Shown here piece by piece: positions 49,799 to 60,941 of a stretch of 64,000 nucleotides of DNA. The notes under the pieces were generated by a model. That model was not told where the DNA came from. It made no database searches and saw nothing but the letters and a program-made list of their open reading frames with translations. This stretch comes from Lepidodermella squamata. Its lineage: Eukaryota > Gastrotricha. Made by a program: the position numbers and the translations under genes. Positions within the stretch are counted from its first letter, which is position 1. Each line of letters starts with the position of its first letter. The stretch covers positions 3,038,001-3,102,000 of the forward strand of contig JBLDXI010000017.1 of the NCBI GenBank assembly GCA_047495785.1, written 5' to 3'.

Positions 49799-51114
49799 AT
49801 GAGCGTCACGCGTAATCAGCGTGTCGTCATCGCTGAAACTCTGCTTTTAGGTAGAGGGGGAAGCAGTGGCGTTACAGGCGGTGAAGACGGTCGGGCGGCA
49901 ATGAATCCGATAACTCGAGCCGCTTTGCTTGGTAGCATGCCCGACACGGGACTAGTGCGAGGCGCGGCTGTCGTGCCGGTCAAATGTGAACCTGCAACGA
50001 CGGGCGAGCAACCGCTTGACTTCAGCGTGAAATCTCCATCGGGCTCGCCGACACCGCCGCTGTTGAGTCAGCCTCGTTCGCTTTCAAAACAACCTCCATT
50101 AGTTCGAACCGCAGAATCTCTACTCATTCTTAGTCAAACCGGTGTTTCTTCAGCCTCTCCGTCGTCCCAGGTTGAACTATTTAACGCTTTTTAGTACTGT
50201 TAATTTACTCGCGCTAACTTGATTAGGGTGATTTACGACCGAAGCTCATTATTACCCGCAATAGACGGAAACCGGCCGTTCAAGACATTCAAAGGCGCAA
50301 TGTTGCCTCTGCTGCTCAACAGCAACAACGCCAGAGAGAAGAAGATAACGAAGGCTTGCTGGTGCTCAGTGACGGCGACTCAGCCTCGTCGGCGTGGCAG
50401 ACCGCGCCTGCCATCGCCGGAACTGTGATAACGCACAATCTCTCCGTCAGCTCTGCATCAATGAGCAGCGGCTCTTTCTCGCCGAAACCAGGCGCTAACG
50501 GCGATGGTAGCCGGCGCAAACGGACCGAATCTGCGACTCGCACGCAAATGAGTAGCTCACTCCCGCCCGACTCGACAACCGTTTCCGACGGTGCCGACGG
50601 CGACGGCGACGGTGACGGTGACGGCGAGGGCGAGTGTGAGTTCGACGACGACGGCGAGCGCATCAAAGTGCGCACAGCTAACGGTGTCGTCAACCGGCGT
50701 AGACCTCGCGCGATGCCCGACGAGAAGAAAGACGAGAGTTACTGGGAGCGGCGGCGGAAAAACAACGAAGCGGCGAAACGTAGTCGCGACGCGCGGCGGC
50801 AGAAAGAAGACGACGTTGCGTACCACTGCCGGCAGTTGGAGCAGGAGAATAAGAGGCTGCGCGACGAGATTGCTGAGCTGCGGGTCGTTATCGAGCAGTT
50901 GCGCGCCGAAGTTTTGGCGAGGGATCAGGCGCAAGCGCAACAACAGGCCCGTCGAATGGAGGCTGAAAATTCGGAAAATTGTGATCCGGTCGATGGCGAG
51001 CCCCATGGCCTATCGTCCAACTCGTCGGGCCTCGCCGTTAACACAGCAACATCGCCAGGCTCGAGCGGTCGAGGCGCTGCTAATAGCCCCAACGACGAAA
51101 CTAGTAGCAGCTGA
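49799..51114 (+). CDS. PAR-type bZIP transcription factor
   Basis: Nuclear DNA-binding factor. Two exons (49799-50170, 50227-51114) give 419 aa. The N-terminal half has [18 protein letters not shown], a Pro/Ser-rich regulatory stretch. A Gln-rich patch and an Asp/Gly simple repeat (about 244-257) lead to the DNA-binding region [20 protein letters not shown] followed by RDARRQKED (about 292-320). That is the signature of the PAR/CES-2 group (HLF, TEF, Pdp1, ATF-2/CES-2). A leucine zipper (about 325-355) and a Ser/Asn-rich tail complete it. Vertebrate and fly members control circadian, growth and cell-death genes; the role here is not known. AATAAA lies at 51766-51771. Confidence 0.92.
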
Positions 51115-52383
51115 TGCCGCACTTCCAAGTCTTGTCAAATTATGTATCATCATAGCCATCGCAACATACTGTTAAAATGCCGCATAGAACGCGGCTGCAG
51201 TAGCTGTCAAGTTTTTCTACATTCCTATCGTTATAACGCTCGAAATTTTATTGCCATCGTGGAACAGAGCAAAAGGTGGTAGCGTAGCTTAATTGTTGTT
51301 CTTACTGATATTGTTGCAGTTTTAGATTGTTGATGTCAGATGATTGGGGAGAGACATTGTGCAAACAATATTCTTAATGTCTGAATATATTTAACAAATT
51401 GTACCTTGAACCACCACAATATAACCATAATCGCCATCATCAATTTATCGTTTGTATTGTGCATTTATGCAATTTTATTTTCTATTTGGCCGACTCGGCT
51501 CTTACGCATAGCTGACGTATGAAAAAATATCACGCTCTACTCTGGAACAGTAGCGATGTGAAATTGTGCAAAGTGCTTTGTGGTTTCGCTTGTATTTGAA
51601 TCCTCTAACCTTCACAGCAAACCGCGGTTAATTAGTAGTGCGTTATATTTTCATTTATATCTATCTATCTCTGCCATTTCACGTCCGGATAATGTAAGCA
51701 TGTAAATGCTTAGTCAACTATTAACAGATTTTATCTGAAAGGTTGCATGTGTAAGCGGATAAAAGAATAAAGATATTTCGTATGAAGGGTGTAACTTGTC
51801 TCTTATTTGATTAAATATCGTGTTGAAATTACCCGTCACCTACGTCTGAACTAATCAAAACATTACTTATCGGTAAGCCTTCTGAAGTCGCTGTTCTTCT
51901 CAAAAATCATCAGCCTCGCGAGAATGTGCGTCAAAAGCCGAGAAGAAATTGGGAGTTCTGTTTTACACTTTGATTTAGTTTTTAGGTACATTTTTATTAT
52001 TTTGTTCCTTGGAAAATGCAATTTTGCTAGAATTCAGGCCATCTCTCAGAAACACAATGTGGGGTGCTTCACAACTCGTAGCTCGTAGCGGTTTCTTTGC
52101 TTTTGAAATTATTGGAATTCCCGCTGATTGTTTGAAATATTATGTAGGTTGAGGTGGCTTTTCGCAAATTATCCTAGAATAATCAATTACGTCGGGCCCT
52201 TTCCACGTCTTTCACGATGCACGATGCGATAATCTGCGAAATGAATATTACAAAAGAACGAACATCTTTTTATTTCTCATATTCTGCTTTTTCTACTATC
52301 AAAAAATACGGATTACTTATCCATTTTAGAACGAAAGTCAACAAAAATAATGTTTGGCACGCGTCTATGAAATAAAAATTTTC
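51115..52383. other. 3' UTR region between convergent bZIP and F-box/WD40 genes
   Basis: The bZIP 3' UTR appears to run about 650 nt to AATAAA at 51766-51771. The remaining 600 bp belongs to the opposing 3' end: TTTTATTTC near 52270 and AATAAAAAT on the plus strand near 52371. No coding evidence. Confidence 0.5.
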
Positions 52384-55359
52384 TCAACGTCGAACTGGAG
52401 CTTTTACTGATGCTGGCATGGCTGGACTGAGACGGATCACGAGCACTTTCCCATCGTCATCGCACGTTGTCACTACGTCGAGGCTGGCGCGGATGTCCCG
52501 AACTCTGCTCGTGTGTGGCTTAAATTCTAGTATCGGCACCAAGTCGCCAAGATCCCACAGCTGAACGGAACCGTCCATGCCACCCACAAAAAGCTTTCCG
52601 AAAATACAGAAGAGAGCAGTTGGTGCGAATGAAGTGCGAAGGGCGGCGTAGAGCAGCGGGCCGGCGTTGTTAACAGTAACAGCTTTTCCGGACTCATCGT
52701 TTAGTTTTGGCAAGGCTTTCTTTGACTCGCGTCTTTCATCAGGCGCGTTTCCGTTGGGTATTTTAGCTAGCCAAATTATACCTCCTTCTGTCGGATCTTT
52801 AACATTATTTTGCGTTGTTTCGTGGCTTTCATTCCGAGTATGGCCCAAAATCAGCGGCGGTGGCCTACGCTGGCCATAAGTTGCTGCTATCAGAAGCTCG
52901 CCATGCAATGCTATTGCCATGCCTTGGCGAGTTACTTGCTTGTCAACTTTCAAACCCGCCCAGGGTATCCACTGGACAAGTTTAAAGAGACCATCCGGGC
53001 CAGGCTTCTCCTCGTCGGTTGGCTTGTTCAATACCGTGAATATTTCCGGCGCCATTGTTGCAATGAAAACAACCCCGTCGGCACACATTGTTGCTGTCGT
53101 TACTGGCTTTTGATATTTCGGTGAAACGAAGTTGTATGGATCAGGATTTAGCACCGCCATTTTTATCAATGGGAACAATTCGTTCTTCGGAGAGGGAAGC
53201 AGTGAGCATTCTATGACCGGAAGATAACATTTTAAATATAATGAACGCCATATTGTGACTCAACCTCTGACACACTGGCATCCTAGGCTGTTCCATAATC
53301 TGACGGTTCCATCGGTACTTGAGGAAACGAGGAGAATGGGAGAGATTACGTTTAAACCTGTTACAGTACCACGGTGACCTGAAATTCAAGGAATGTTGGC
53401 GTCTTCGTAAAAAAATAAAGAGCAAATGTTTCTTGCCTGACATGATTCCAGCGGCTCTTGATTCTCCTACGTCCCAAGCTCGAATTGTGGTGTCCCATGA
53501 GCCAGAATATAACATGGAATTTTCTGCGCAATAATCGAGAGCATGAACACCTCCCTAGAGCAAGAATTACTATCCTTCTCATCCGAAATAAAAAGGCTCG
53601 CAACTTACCTTATGACCCAGAAATTTTAGAAGACAGCGACCTCCTTTAGGATGCCACAGACGTATAACGTTATCTGCACCTCCGGAGTATAGACGAACGT
53701 TGTCGAAGTACAGGCAAAGTATAACGCCCATGTGTCCCTAAAATAACGCAGAAATTTTCTAGTTAATTAGTAACAGCAATAGGTAGTTTACTTGAAGGAC
53801 TTTCGTATCGAGAACTTCTTGAACGACAGTTTTGAGAGGCTTCTCCACATCAGGATATATGGGCACAGCTTGAAGCGAAAAATATTAACATCAGCTTTCT
53901 TTGATGGTAGGAAAACTTACCGGGGCGCACGATACTCCTGGCCTGAATAAAGATGTTCCGTTTAGTGGCACTCTCGATTCTCGTATCTGCTTGATCTGTT
54001 TTCGTACTCTCACCAGAGAATAGAACACCGCCTTTCTTATCTGCCCAGTCAGATTCTAAATTCCCTTTCCCAAATTTTTTGTCAATTAGCTGTTTCGGCG
54101 GAAATAGCTCCACCGGTGGCAGCAACGACTGAGTTTGAGCTGGTTCTGAGTCGTATAAGTCGATTCCTTCTTCCACGACTACGCGCCTCTTAGGTGCTTT
54201 AAAGAACGCCTTGTCTTGTTGTGACATGCTAACTGTGTTGTTTTCTCTGTTCTTTGACGCAGTTTTCACAACGACTTTGCATATTGCTCTCTGTATTGTA
54301 AACGTTCAATAATCAATTGAGCTATCTACTTGAAGAAACTCACCCAATCAATTCTAGGATCCGGTAATGTGGAAAGCGCGGTTTTAGCCGGCCGATTTCG
54401 CGAAATTCTATTTTTGACAGCAAGGGAAACAATGCACGATAAATCTCGGCATAGTAATAATTTTCTTCCAAGCTCGATGCACTTGAAATGCCTGGAATCG
54501 AAAATTTACTCATCCTTCAAACTATTCTGCATTGTTTTAACAAAACTCACCATAGGCGTTGAGATCTGGCCAAATCATGCCTGTGTTTAAATTGAATAAG
54601 AAATACCTCTGCTGTGATGCAACGATCTGTCAAAATATATCTTACCAACGGCGGGATACCAGAGCAGCTCGATTTATGTCATGTGGGTCTAAAAATGTCA
54701 TCATGAAAAGCAATATGTGATCCGGTAAATATTCGATATTGACAGATTTCTTCAGGCGTGACATGACCATATCTGTTTGAAAGTTCGTTAATGAAAATGA
54801 AAATTTTCAATTATTTTATCGGATACCGTGAACAATGCACAAAAACGAAGGGTCACAGGCTTTCAGCAAGAGAATTACTAGCTCCAAGCGCTCGGTGGCT
54901 TTCCATTCAGTCAACATAATTTTTAGAGCTTCACTGAGATGATTGCTCAGTTTTGATGAATTCGCCGACGCGGAAGATCTAGAAACATGGATTCATCTGA
55001 AAATTTCAGGTTATCAATAAGATGATTCAACAAACTTGCTGCTCTGTGCAGATGCAGGTCGTTGAATAGCGCTGGGTGGAATGATGCGTTGTCGACCAAG
55101 GTCTTGTGTCTTTCCTTTGTCAAGAAAATAGGTTCTTGCCATAACGTGAAGTGGTGTTGCAGATCCCAGCGGGACCGCAAATTTTGCTTTGGTTTGCTCG
55201 TCAAATGCGAAAGGCAACGGAAGGTTGGCGATGACATCGTCCAGTAGCTGTTGAAAGAGAAAATATTAATAATAATCGTTGCATTGAATGAATGAAACCT
55301 CGCCATACCAATTTCACCATAGTTTCATCCAGTTCCGGATTTTCATCCTTAGGATCAAT
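52384..55359 (-). CDS. F-box/WD40-repeat protein (SCF substrate adaptor), 5' end unresolved
   Basis: Predicted substrate receptor of an SCF ubiquitin ligase: the F-box binds Skp1 and the WD40 propeller binds substrate. Exons: 55359-55309, 55247-55036, 54978-54827, 54772-54646, 54580-54551, 54491-54344, 54290-53921, 53868-53792, 53737-53609, 53554-53437, 53378-53265, 53210-52384 (785 codons so far). F-box: NIEYLPDHILLFMMTFLDPH followed by DINRAALVSRRWHDLARSQRLW. WD blades include RLYSGGADNVIRLWH, MLYSGSWDTTIRAWD, STDGTVRLWN and VGGMDGSVQLWDL. One intron (53436-53379) uses a GC donor. The reading frame continues upstream of 55359 (…CQYCGLLHL…), so the N-terminus and perhaps more exons are missing. 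Possibly FBXW10-like, but unassigned. Confidence 0.85.
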
Positions 55360-55682
55360 CTGTAAACCATAACGTAATTTCACAATAGCCAGGAAGATCA
55401 AGTTTAAATGTAGCAACCCACAATATTGGCAATTTAAGGTTTTGTCTGACGCTAACTGCCCTGCCCCTCATAATTTTTACGAATTATTAGCGCTGAATCT
55501 CCGTAAAACAATATTTAAAGCATTCCATGGGCCCTCCGGACTATTCACGCGTCGGTGTATTATTTAACAGAGCGTTAAATGTGTATCATTTAACAGAGCA
55601 GCTTGGATTCCTCGATGGAATACGTAATCACATTTTGGCATGAGGGATTTCAATCATGTGAGGTCCATTTCACACTTCAATT

Positions 55683-56024
55683 CTAGACATATATGCTAAC
55701 ATTAGTTTCTTTATCTACGGCAGATGCTGGTCGATAATTGACATTCTGAAGGAGAAGTGGCCTCGCATTGATCTGGGCAGACCGGAAAATATTTCGGCAA
55801 ATATCGAAAAGGACCTCCGTTTGCAATGCTGAGAAGCTAGGTATAGGTACAGTAGAGGAGATAAGATTACTGCCCCATCTAGCTGGTGTGAAAGCAAACC
55901 TGGAAATAATTGCTGCTAAAAATCGTTTTCTCTCCGCAGTGGTAGTTGCTTTACCATGGAACCTAGTCGTCACAGTATCGATCAGTTTGATTCTCTTTGA
56001 CTTGTTTGGGTCAAAGGATTGCAT
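55683..56024 (-). CDS. open frame, possible first exon of the F-box/WD40 gene or separate small gene
   Basis: ATG at 56024 opens a 113-codon frame with ordinary amino-acid composition (starts MQSFDPNKSKRIKLIDTVTT, basic, no membrane segment). It lies about 320 bp upstream of the first modelled F-box exon on the same strand. A possible donor (GCC|GTAGAT near 55716) could link the two. No family recognised; it may be chance. Confidence 0.3.
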   Translation of the reverse strand: MQSFDPNKSKRIKLIDTVTTRFHGKATTTAERKRFLAAIISRFAFTPARWGSNLISSTVPIPSFSALQTEVLFDICRNIFRSAQINARPLLLQNVNYRPASAVDKETNVSIYV

Positions 56025-57591
56025 TGTCAATGGTACGGGAATAATTTCGCAAATTTGCAGTGCTCTATTCTGAATCGAACGAAAATAAATAATGTGACAT
56101 CTGTTACGTCGATAATATAGTGAAGGTGTGCAGCAACCTAGGAACCCAGCCCCCAGCTCCTTCTTTTACCAGGGATATGTCGGCCTGAATGATGTATCAA
56201 TGCGCTTATTGGCCCTTCGCTACTTTCCGGCCGATTTTTCCCCGACTAGATAATGAGATGAGTCAGTTTAATCCCAAATCCATTTCTATCAATTAAGATG
56301 TAATCTATTGTGAAGGCTATCTTTTCAAAATTTGCCAGGTTTGCTTGGTCCTCGTTCAAGATTAGTGCCCGCTGACGAAATGTGTTCAGGCAAAGAACTT
56401 CCGTGGAGCCGAGTGCGGGTTATGCGGTTGCAGGCTACATGCACAAGACTCAAGAATCAAGAACCAAAATAGCCCGCCAAATGCAGCATATACTGTTTCC
56501 ATAGCATCAGCCTTGAGGATAAAAATATTATTTTTCTACTAAAGCGTAAATAAGCATGATTTAAAACATTTTTTTTGCGCATCAAAAAAATTGCAAATTT
56601 AATTACTGTTTTTGCGGTATACAACGCAATTTGGGTTGAATTGGAGAAGTGTCGTTTTTACTTTGCCCTCGCGCGAATCAGGGAGATGTTTAAGTTTAAA
56701 ACCGTCAATCCATTGCCACAACCAAGAACCAGAGGCCAGAATACGGGGGATTCCTTAGTCCTAATAGTATCCAGCAGCAGTTTAGCCAATCCACACGGCT
56801 CCGTTAACATTGCAGTTGTTGTCGTTGAAGAGTCATGCTTTATGCTTTATTGCTCCGTTGATCGGAGATCGGAGACATAGCTATTAGTGGGGCCATGTAG
56901 TGGTGGTCATTGTAGATATGAAAAACATTCAGTATTCAGTATGCATTTATGCCGTTTTTGGCCTATAACCCAGATGGTTTAAATATACTTAACGAGAATC
57001 GCTTGGTCTCTCTTACAATTGACTCTTTTACAAAAAGTTCATAAGGAAGATGTCGTGTTATGTGATCAGTGATAAGCTGTTCAAGTTTATTTATGTCGGT
57101 TGCTCTGTTTAACTAGGTTCAAACCGTTATATATTTACCATAATTGCGACGTTATGCCTAAGCTGTACGGGCATGTAACATGAAAATCTTGGGGGATCAG
57201 TGTTAATCATGGAGACCGCTAATTTCCAATTTTCGCTTGCCTGTAATTACTGCATGCCAGTTTAGATGAACTTTTTTAACTTTCATAGTAGCAAATAATT
57301 AAGTATACCTATATGCGAATGGTAGCAAGAAGTCGGCGCGATTGTGTACCGCTTGCTGCTCTCATGCATTGAATTTTGACTTTCGACAACCTGCCTATTG
57401 CCAACTAAGCGTTTGATTCTTTATCGACTAGTTTATTTGAATTGCTACTTCATGGTTGACTCACCGATCTTAATCTTCATTGCAATCATTCTGTATTCTG
57501 TTGAATTAAGACTTTTTATTGAACTTCAGGATAGGTTTGCTTCTCATATTGTTTATTGAGCTATATTATTGATGAAGCTGCATTTCTGATC
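56025..57591. other. intergenic between divergent F-box/WD40 and striatin
   Basis: 1.6 kb, AT-rich, presumably with both promoters. An acceptor-like GAACTTCAG ends at 57529, just before the striatin start, and suggests a 5' UTR intron or trans-splice site. A 100-codon open frame near 56575-56880 has no recognisable domain. Confidence 0.4.
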
Positions 57592-60241
57592 ATGGAAAGC
57601 ACAACAGTTTCTGCGGAAGACCAGCGTCCTGGGATTCTTATGGAAGGGGAACGCTCTATGCCTGACGATCCCAGCAATCAACGTGTTGTTTACACGATTC
57701 CTGGTGTTCTTCATTTTTTGCAAACAGAATGCGCACGAATGGAGGCAGAAAGAGCTCAGTTTGAACTGGAGAGGACCGAATTTCAAGCTCGCATTGCATT
57801 TCTGGAGGGCGAGAGAAGAGCCCAGGAGAACCTGAAGAAAGATCTCGTCCGCAGGATACGTATGTTGGAACAAGCCCTGGCTAAAGAACGAGAGCGTTTT
57901 AGCAACAACAACCCTGCCAGCAACCAGAATGACAATGACGAAAATCGCGGAGCTACTCGTTCATCCAATGGAAATGAAGAGCTTGCTCGGCTAGGCATGT
58001 CAGCTCAGCCGATCGAAGATTTGGAGGAACTTCTTCAAAATTTGGGCCAGACGAAAAGTCAGAAGGCGAGAACCCAAATGATATCAGAAGGCCGGCAATT
58101 GCTGCGAAAGTAAGTCTTACGGAACTTCGATGGTGGGTTAACTAATAGTATCCGCTTGCTTCTAGGTATCTTCAGGAAATCGGTTATGCCGATACTATTG
58201 TCGACGTTCGATCTGCTCGTGTTCGGGCCTTGCTAGGCCTTGAGCAAGGAACGCAAAATTCCAACCGCATGCCACAACCCAATCAGAACGGAACTTCTCC
58301 GAGTCCATTACCTATGCCTCCTGCTGTAAACCAGTCTGGCCGCCAACCTTTGGCTTCGTCTGTTAATAATAGCGATAGGCTAAAGCTACCTGAAGATGTC
58401 GTCTCCAATGCCGAACAAAGCGTGTTGGACACATTTGCCTTCCTTCGCTCTTCAGAACTGTCGTCAAGTTCTGGTGCAGGATTTGACGAATCGTGAGTTA
58501 CATATTCTCCAACTAGGGCAATTATAAAATGAATGTTTTTTGCAGGGATGATCCCGGTTTGGTTCCCGAGCTTAAAAGGGTGCTGAGACATAAGGTATGT
58601 AAATCTGTATACTAGTTGTCAACATTGGCGCTAAGCTATTGAACGCTCGTAGAAGGAAGGAGATGAAACTGAAAGCTTCGAAGATTCGGCTGCTTTGAAA
58701 GAGCTCAATGGCTTGCTAAATAGCACCGCAGTGCCTGGAACTAATCGTGACTCGGCCGCGTTGGCTGTTAGGATTGCCGACGCCGAAGCTTCCAATGAAT
58801 TCGACGACACTGGTGATGCCAATGCAACAGTTCTGGGTAGAGCCCCTGATTCATCTCCGCGTTCAAGGGGAATGGGCCAGCATCAGCAACAGCAGCCTGC
58901 TCGCCCTGAAGTTCGCTTTGCGCTTCGTAGCCATTACGATGCAATTCGATCGATTGTTTTTCATCCTACTGAAGCTGCCATTATATCTGCATCTGATGAT
59001 TCAACTGTGAAATTATGGAGTCTTGATCGTCAGAATCCTGGCTCTCTATCATCATCACCATCGCCTCAAATACGCCGAGGAGGTCAGTCTGTGGCAACTT
59101 CAGTTGGTATGTTATGAACTTCATTATTGAATTATTTATAAAAAGCCTATCGATTACAGTCAGTGACCTGGAGCCCCTTCAGACGTTCCGCAGCCACTGC
59201 GCCCCTGTGTTGTGCGCCGCTCTCGGATCAAGTGGCGAGCGATTATACACTGGGGGCCTTGATGGCGGCCTTGCTTGCTATTCTCTCCATTCGCTTTTCG
59301 CCAGTGTTAATGACATATATGATCCTTATGACTCGTCACGGTCACTCGCCTTTGTCTCACACGCTCACAACGATGCTATTTGGCAGTTAGCTGCTCACCC
59401 AACCAGGCATTCCTTGCTAGCCACTTGCGGAGCCGATGGAGCTGTTCGACTGTGGAATGTCGGTGAAGACTCCTTGGTTACCGCGGAAGGCGATTCAGAT
59501 AAAGGAGTAGGCGAATCAGGTGTCGTTTCACCGGTAAATCGAGACAGATGCTCACCCGTGCTCTTGCGAATGGTAATTCATTCGGTCTCTTTGACCTTCT
59601 TCCTTAAGGGTCCATTTTTATTCCAGATGACTATCAACGACAAAACTTCATTCAGCAGCATCGATTTCTCGCGAGTTGACTATACGCAATTGATAGCTTC
59701 ATCCGTCTCCAGCTCCAATTCGCTATCGTCTTCACTCTACGTTTTTGACTTTGAAACCGGAGCAGAAGTAGCACGTGTAGAAAACATCTGTTCTGGCGGA
59801 ATCATTAACGAGATCGTATCACATCCCACACTGCCACTTGCGGCCTTGGCTTGCGACGACGGATTCATCCGCGTCGTTGATTTAGCTCAAGCAGTCGCTG
59901 TTTTCCCGGGTTCACCACTGCCCGACGCCGTCGTAGTCGCAACTTTGCCCACTCCTGCGCCAGTGTCTTCCGTCGCCATCGATCAAAGCGGTGTCTACTT
60001 GCTTGCAGGCTGTAAGTTTTGAGAAAACTTCTTTCCAGTTCTGCTTAATGTAACTTTGTTTTCAGGTCATGATGGTTCCGTTCGTCTCTGGAACTTGGAA
60101 ACCCGAGCTTGCTTGTTCGACGATACTGTAGCACATCATCGGAAATTCGACGAGGGAGTCTTGTCAGTCGCAATCCATCCGTCCAGACCGCTGTTTGCAT
60201 CTGCGGGTGCCGACGGAGCCGTCCGTGTGTATCGGTGGTAG
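57592..60241 (+). CDS. STRN: striatin, scaffold of STRIPAK / regulatory B''' subunit of PP2A
   Basis: Organises the STRIPAK phosphatase-kinase complex with PP2A, GCKIII kinases, MOB4 and STRIP. Seven exons (57592-58109, 58166-58492, 58546-58594, 58653-59106, 59160-59572, 59627-60011, 60066-60241) give 773 aa. The N-terminal block YTIPGVLHFLQTECARMEAE with the following coiled coil (…FLEGERRAQENLKKDLVRRI) is the striatin signature. GRQLLRKYLQEIGYADTIVD and VRSARVRALLGL follow at about 165-200. A low-complexity middle leads to a WD40 propeller (about 420-773) with blades such as SASDDSTVKLWSLD, CGADGAVRLWN, CHDGSVRLWNLE and a final SAGADGAVRVYRW. An earlier TTG-initiated frame at 57556 is not a credible start. 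Confidence 0.97.
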
Positions 60242-60941
60242 GCCCTGGCATGATTATGGCGCCATCCTAGAGATGACGGTGTGTTTGTGTATGTGTGTGT
60301 TTTTTAATTATTTCAAACGAATACTTACTGATCTTATTAGGCCAATCCCGGTTCGTTTAATCTCGCGGGTATTTATTGGTACTGTGTGGCATGACTGTGT
60401 AATGGGTTTCAAGACCGTAATCTGCGCTGGTGTTGCTTGCTATTCCGTTTTCAGTTGTCAGTACAGTTTTTTAAACACTTATTGAATATTAATTTGTGGG
60501 GCTCAAAAGCCGCGTCATTCTTTTTTCGCATTCTACACAGTCTGGTCACTTCATACCAAGGATGCGAAACATTAAATTATTATTGATACGGTAGTGTATA
60601 AAGTCCCAGTTTACGTAATCCACAATATTAATCATTAACCGTTATCATACCGTCAATTTATTGATTCTTTTTGTATCTCTCATTGCGAATGGAATGATTA
60701 AGATTAAGAGTAGAGATTTAATGGCACTATTTCTCACAATGGATTTTGTAATTCGGCCGGGATTGTGATTTAATCATACCTAGACAGTGCTAAAGCGAAT
60801 TTCAAGGTATCCGTGCTTGTTCTTTTTCGTGTGAGTTGTCATTCGACTTACGAAGTGTCAATCAAATAAATTTAGTTCTCGAAAGAAATAATTGTTTGAC
60901 CTCTTCTATTATTAGTGGAGTTAGATTATTAAAGTTTGATC
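60242..60941 (+). other. striatin 3' UTR and UBR promoter region
   Basis: 700 bp between same-strand genes. A short TG-rich run lies at 60278-60301 and AATAAA-like sequence near 60864. No gene seen. No TATA box is obvious upstream of the UBR ATG at 60942. Confidence 0.45.
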
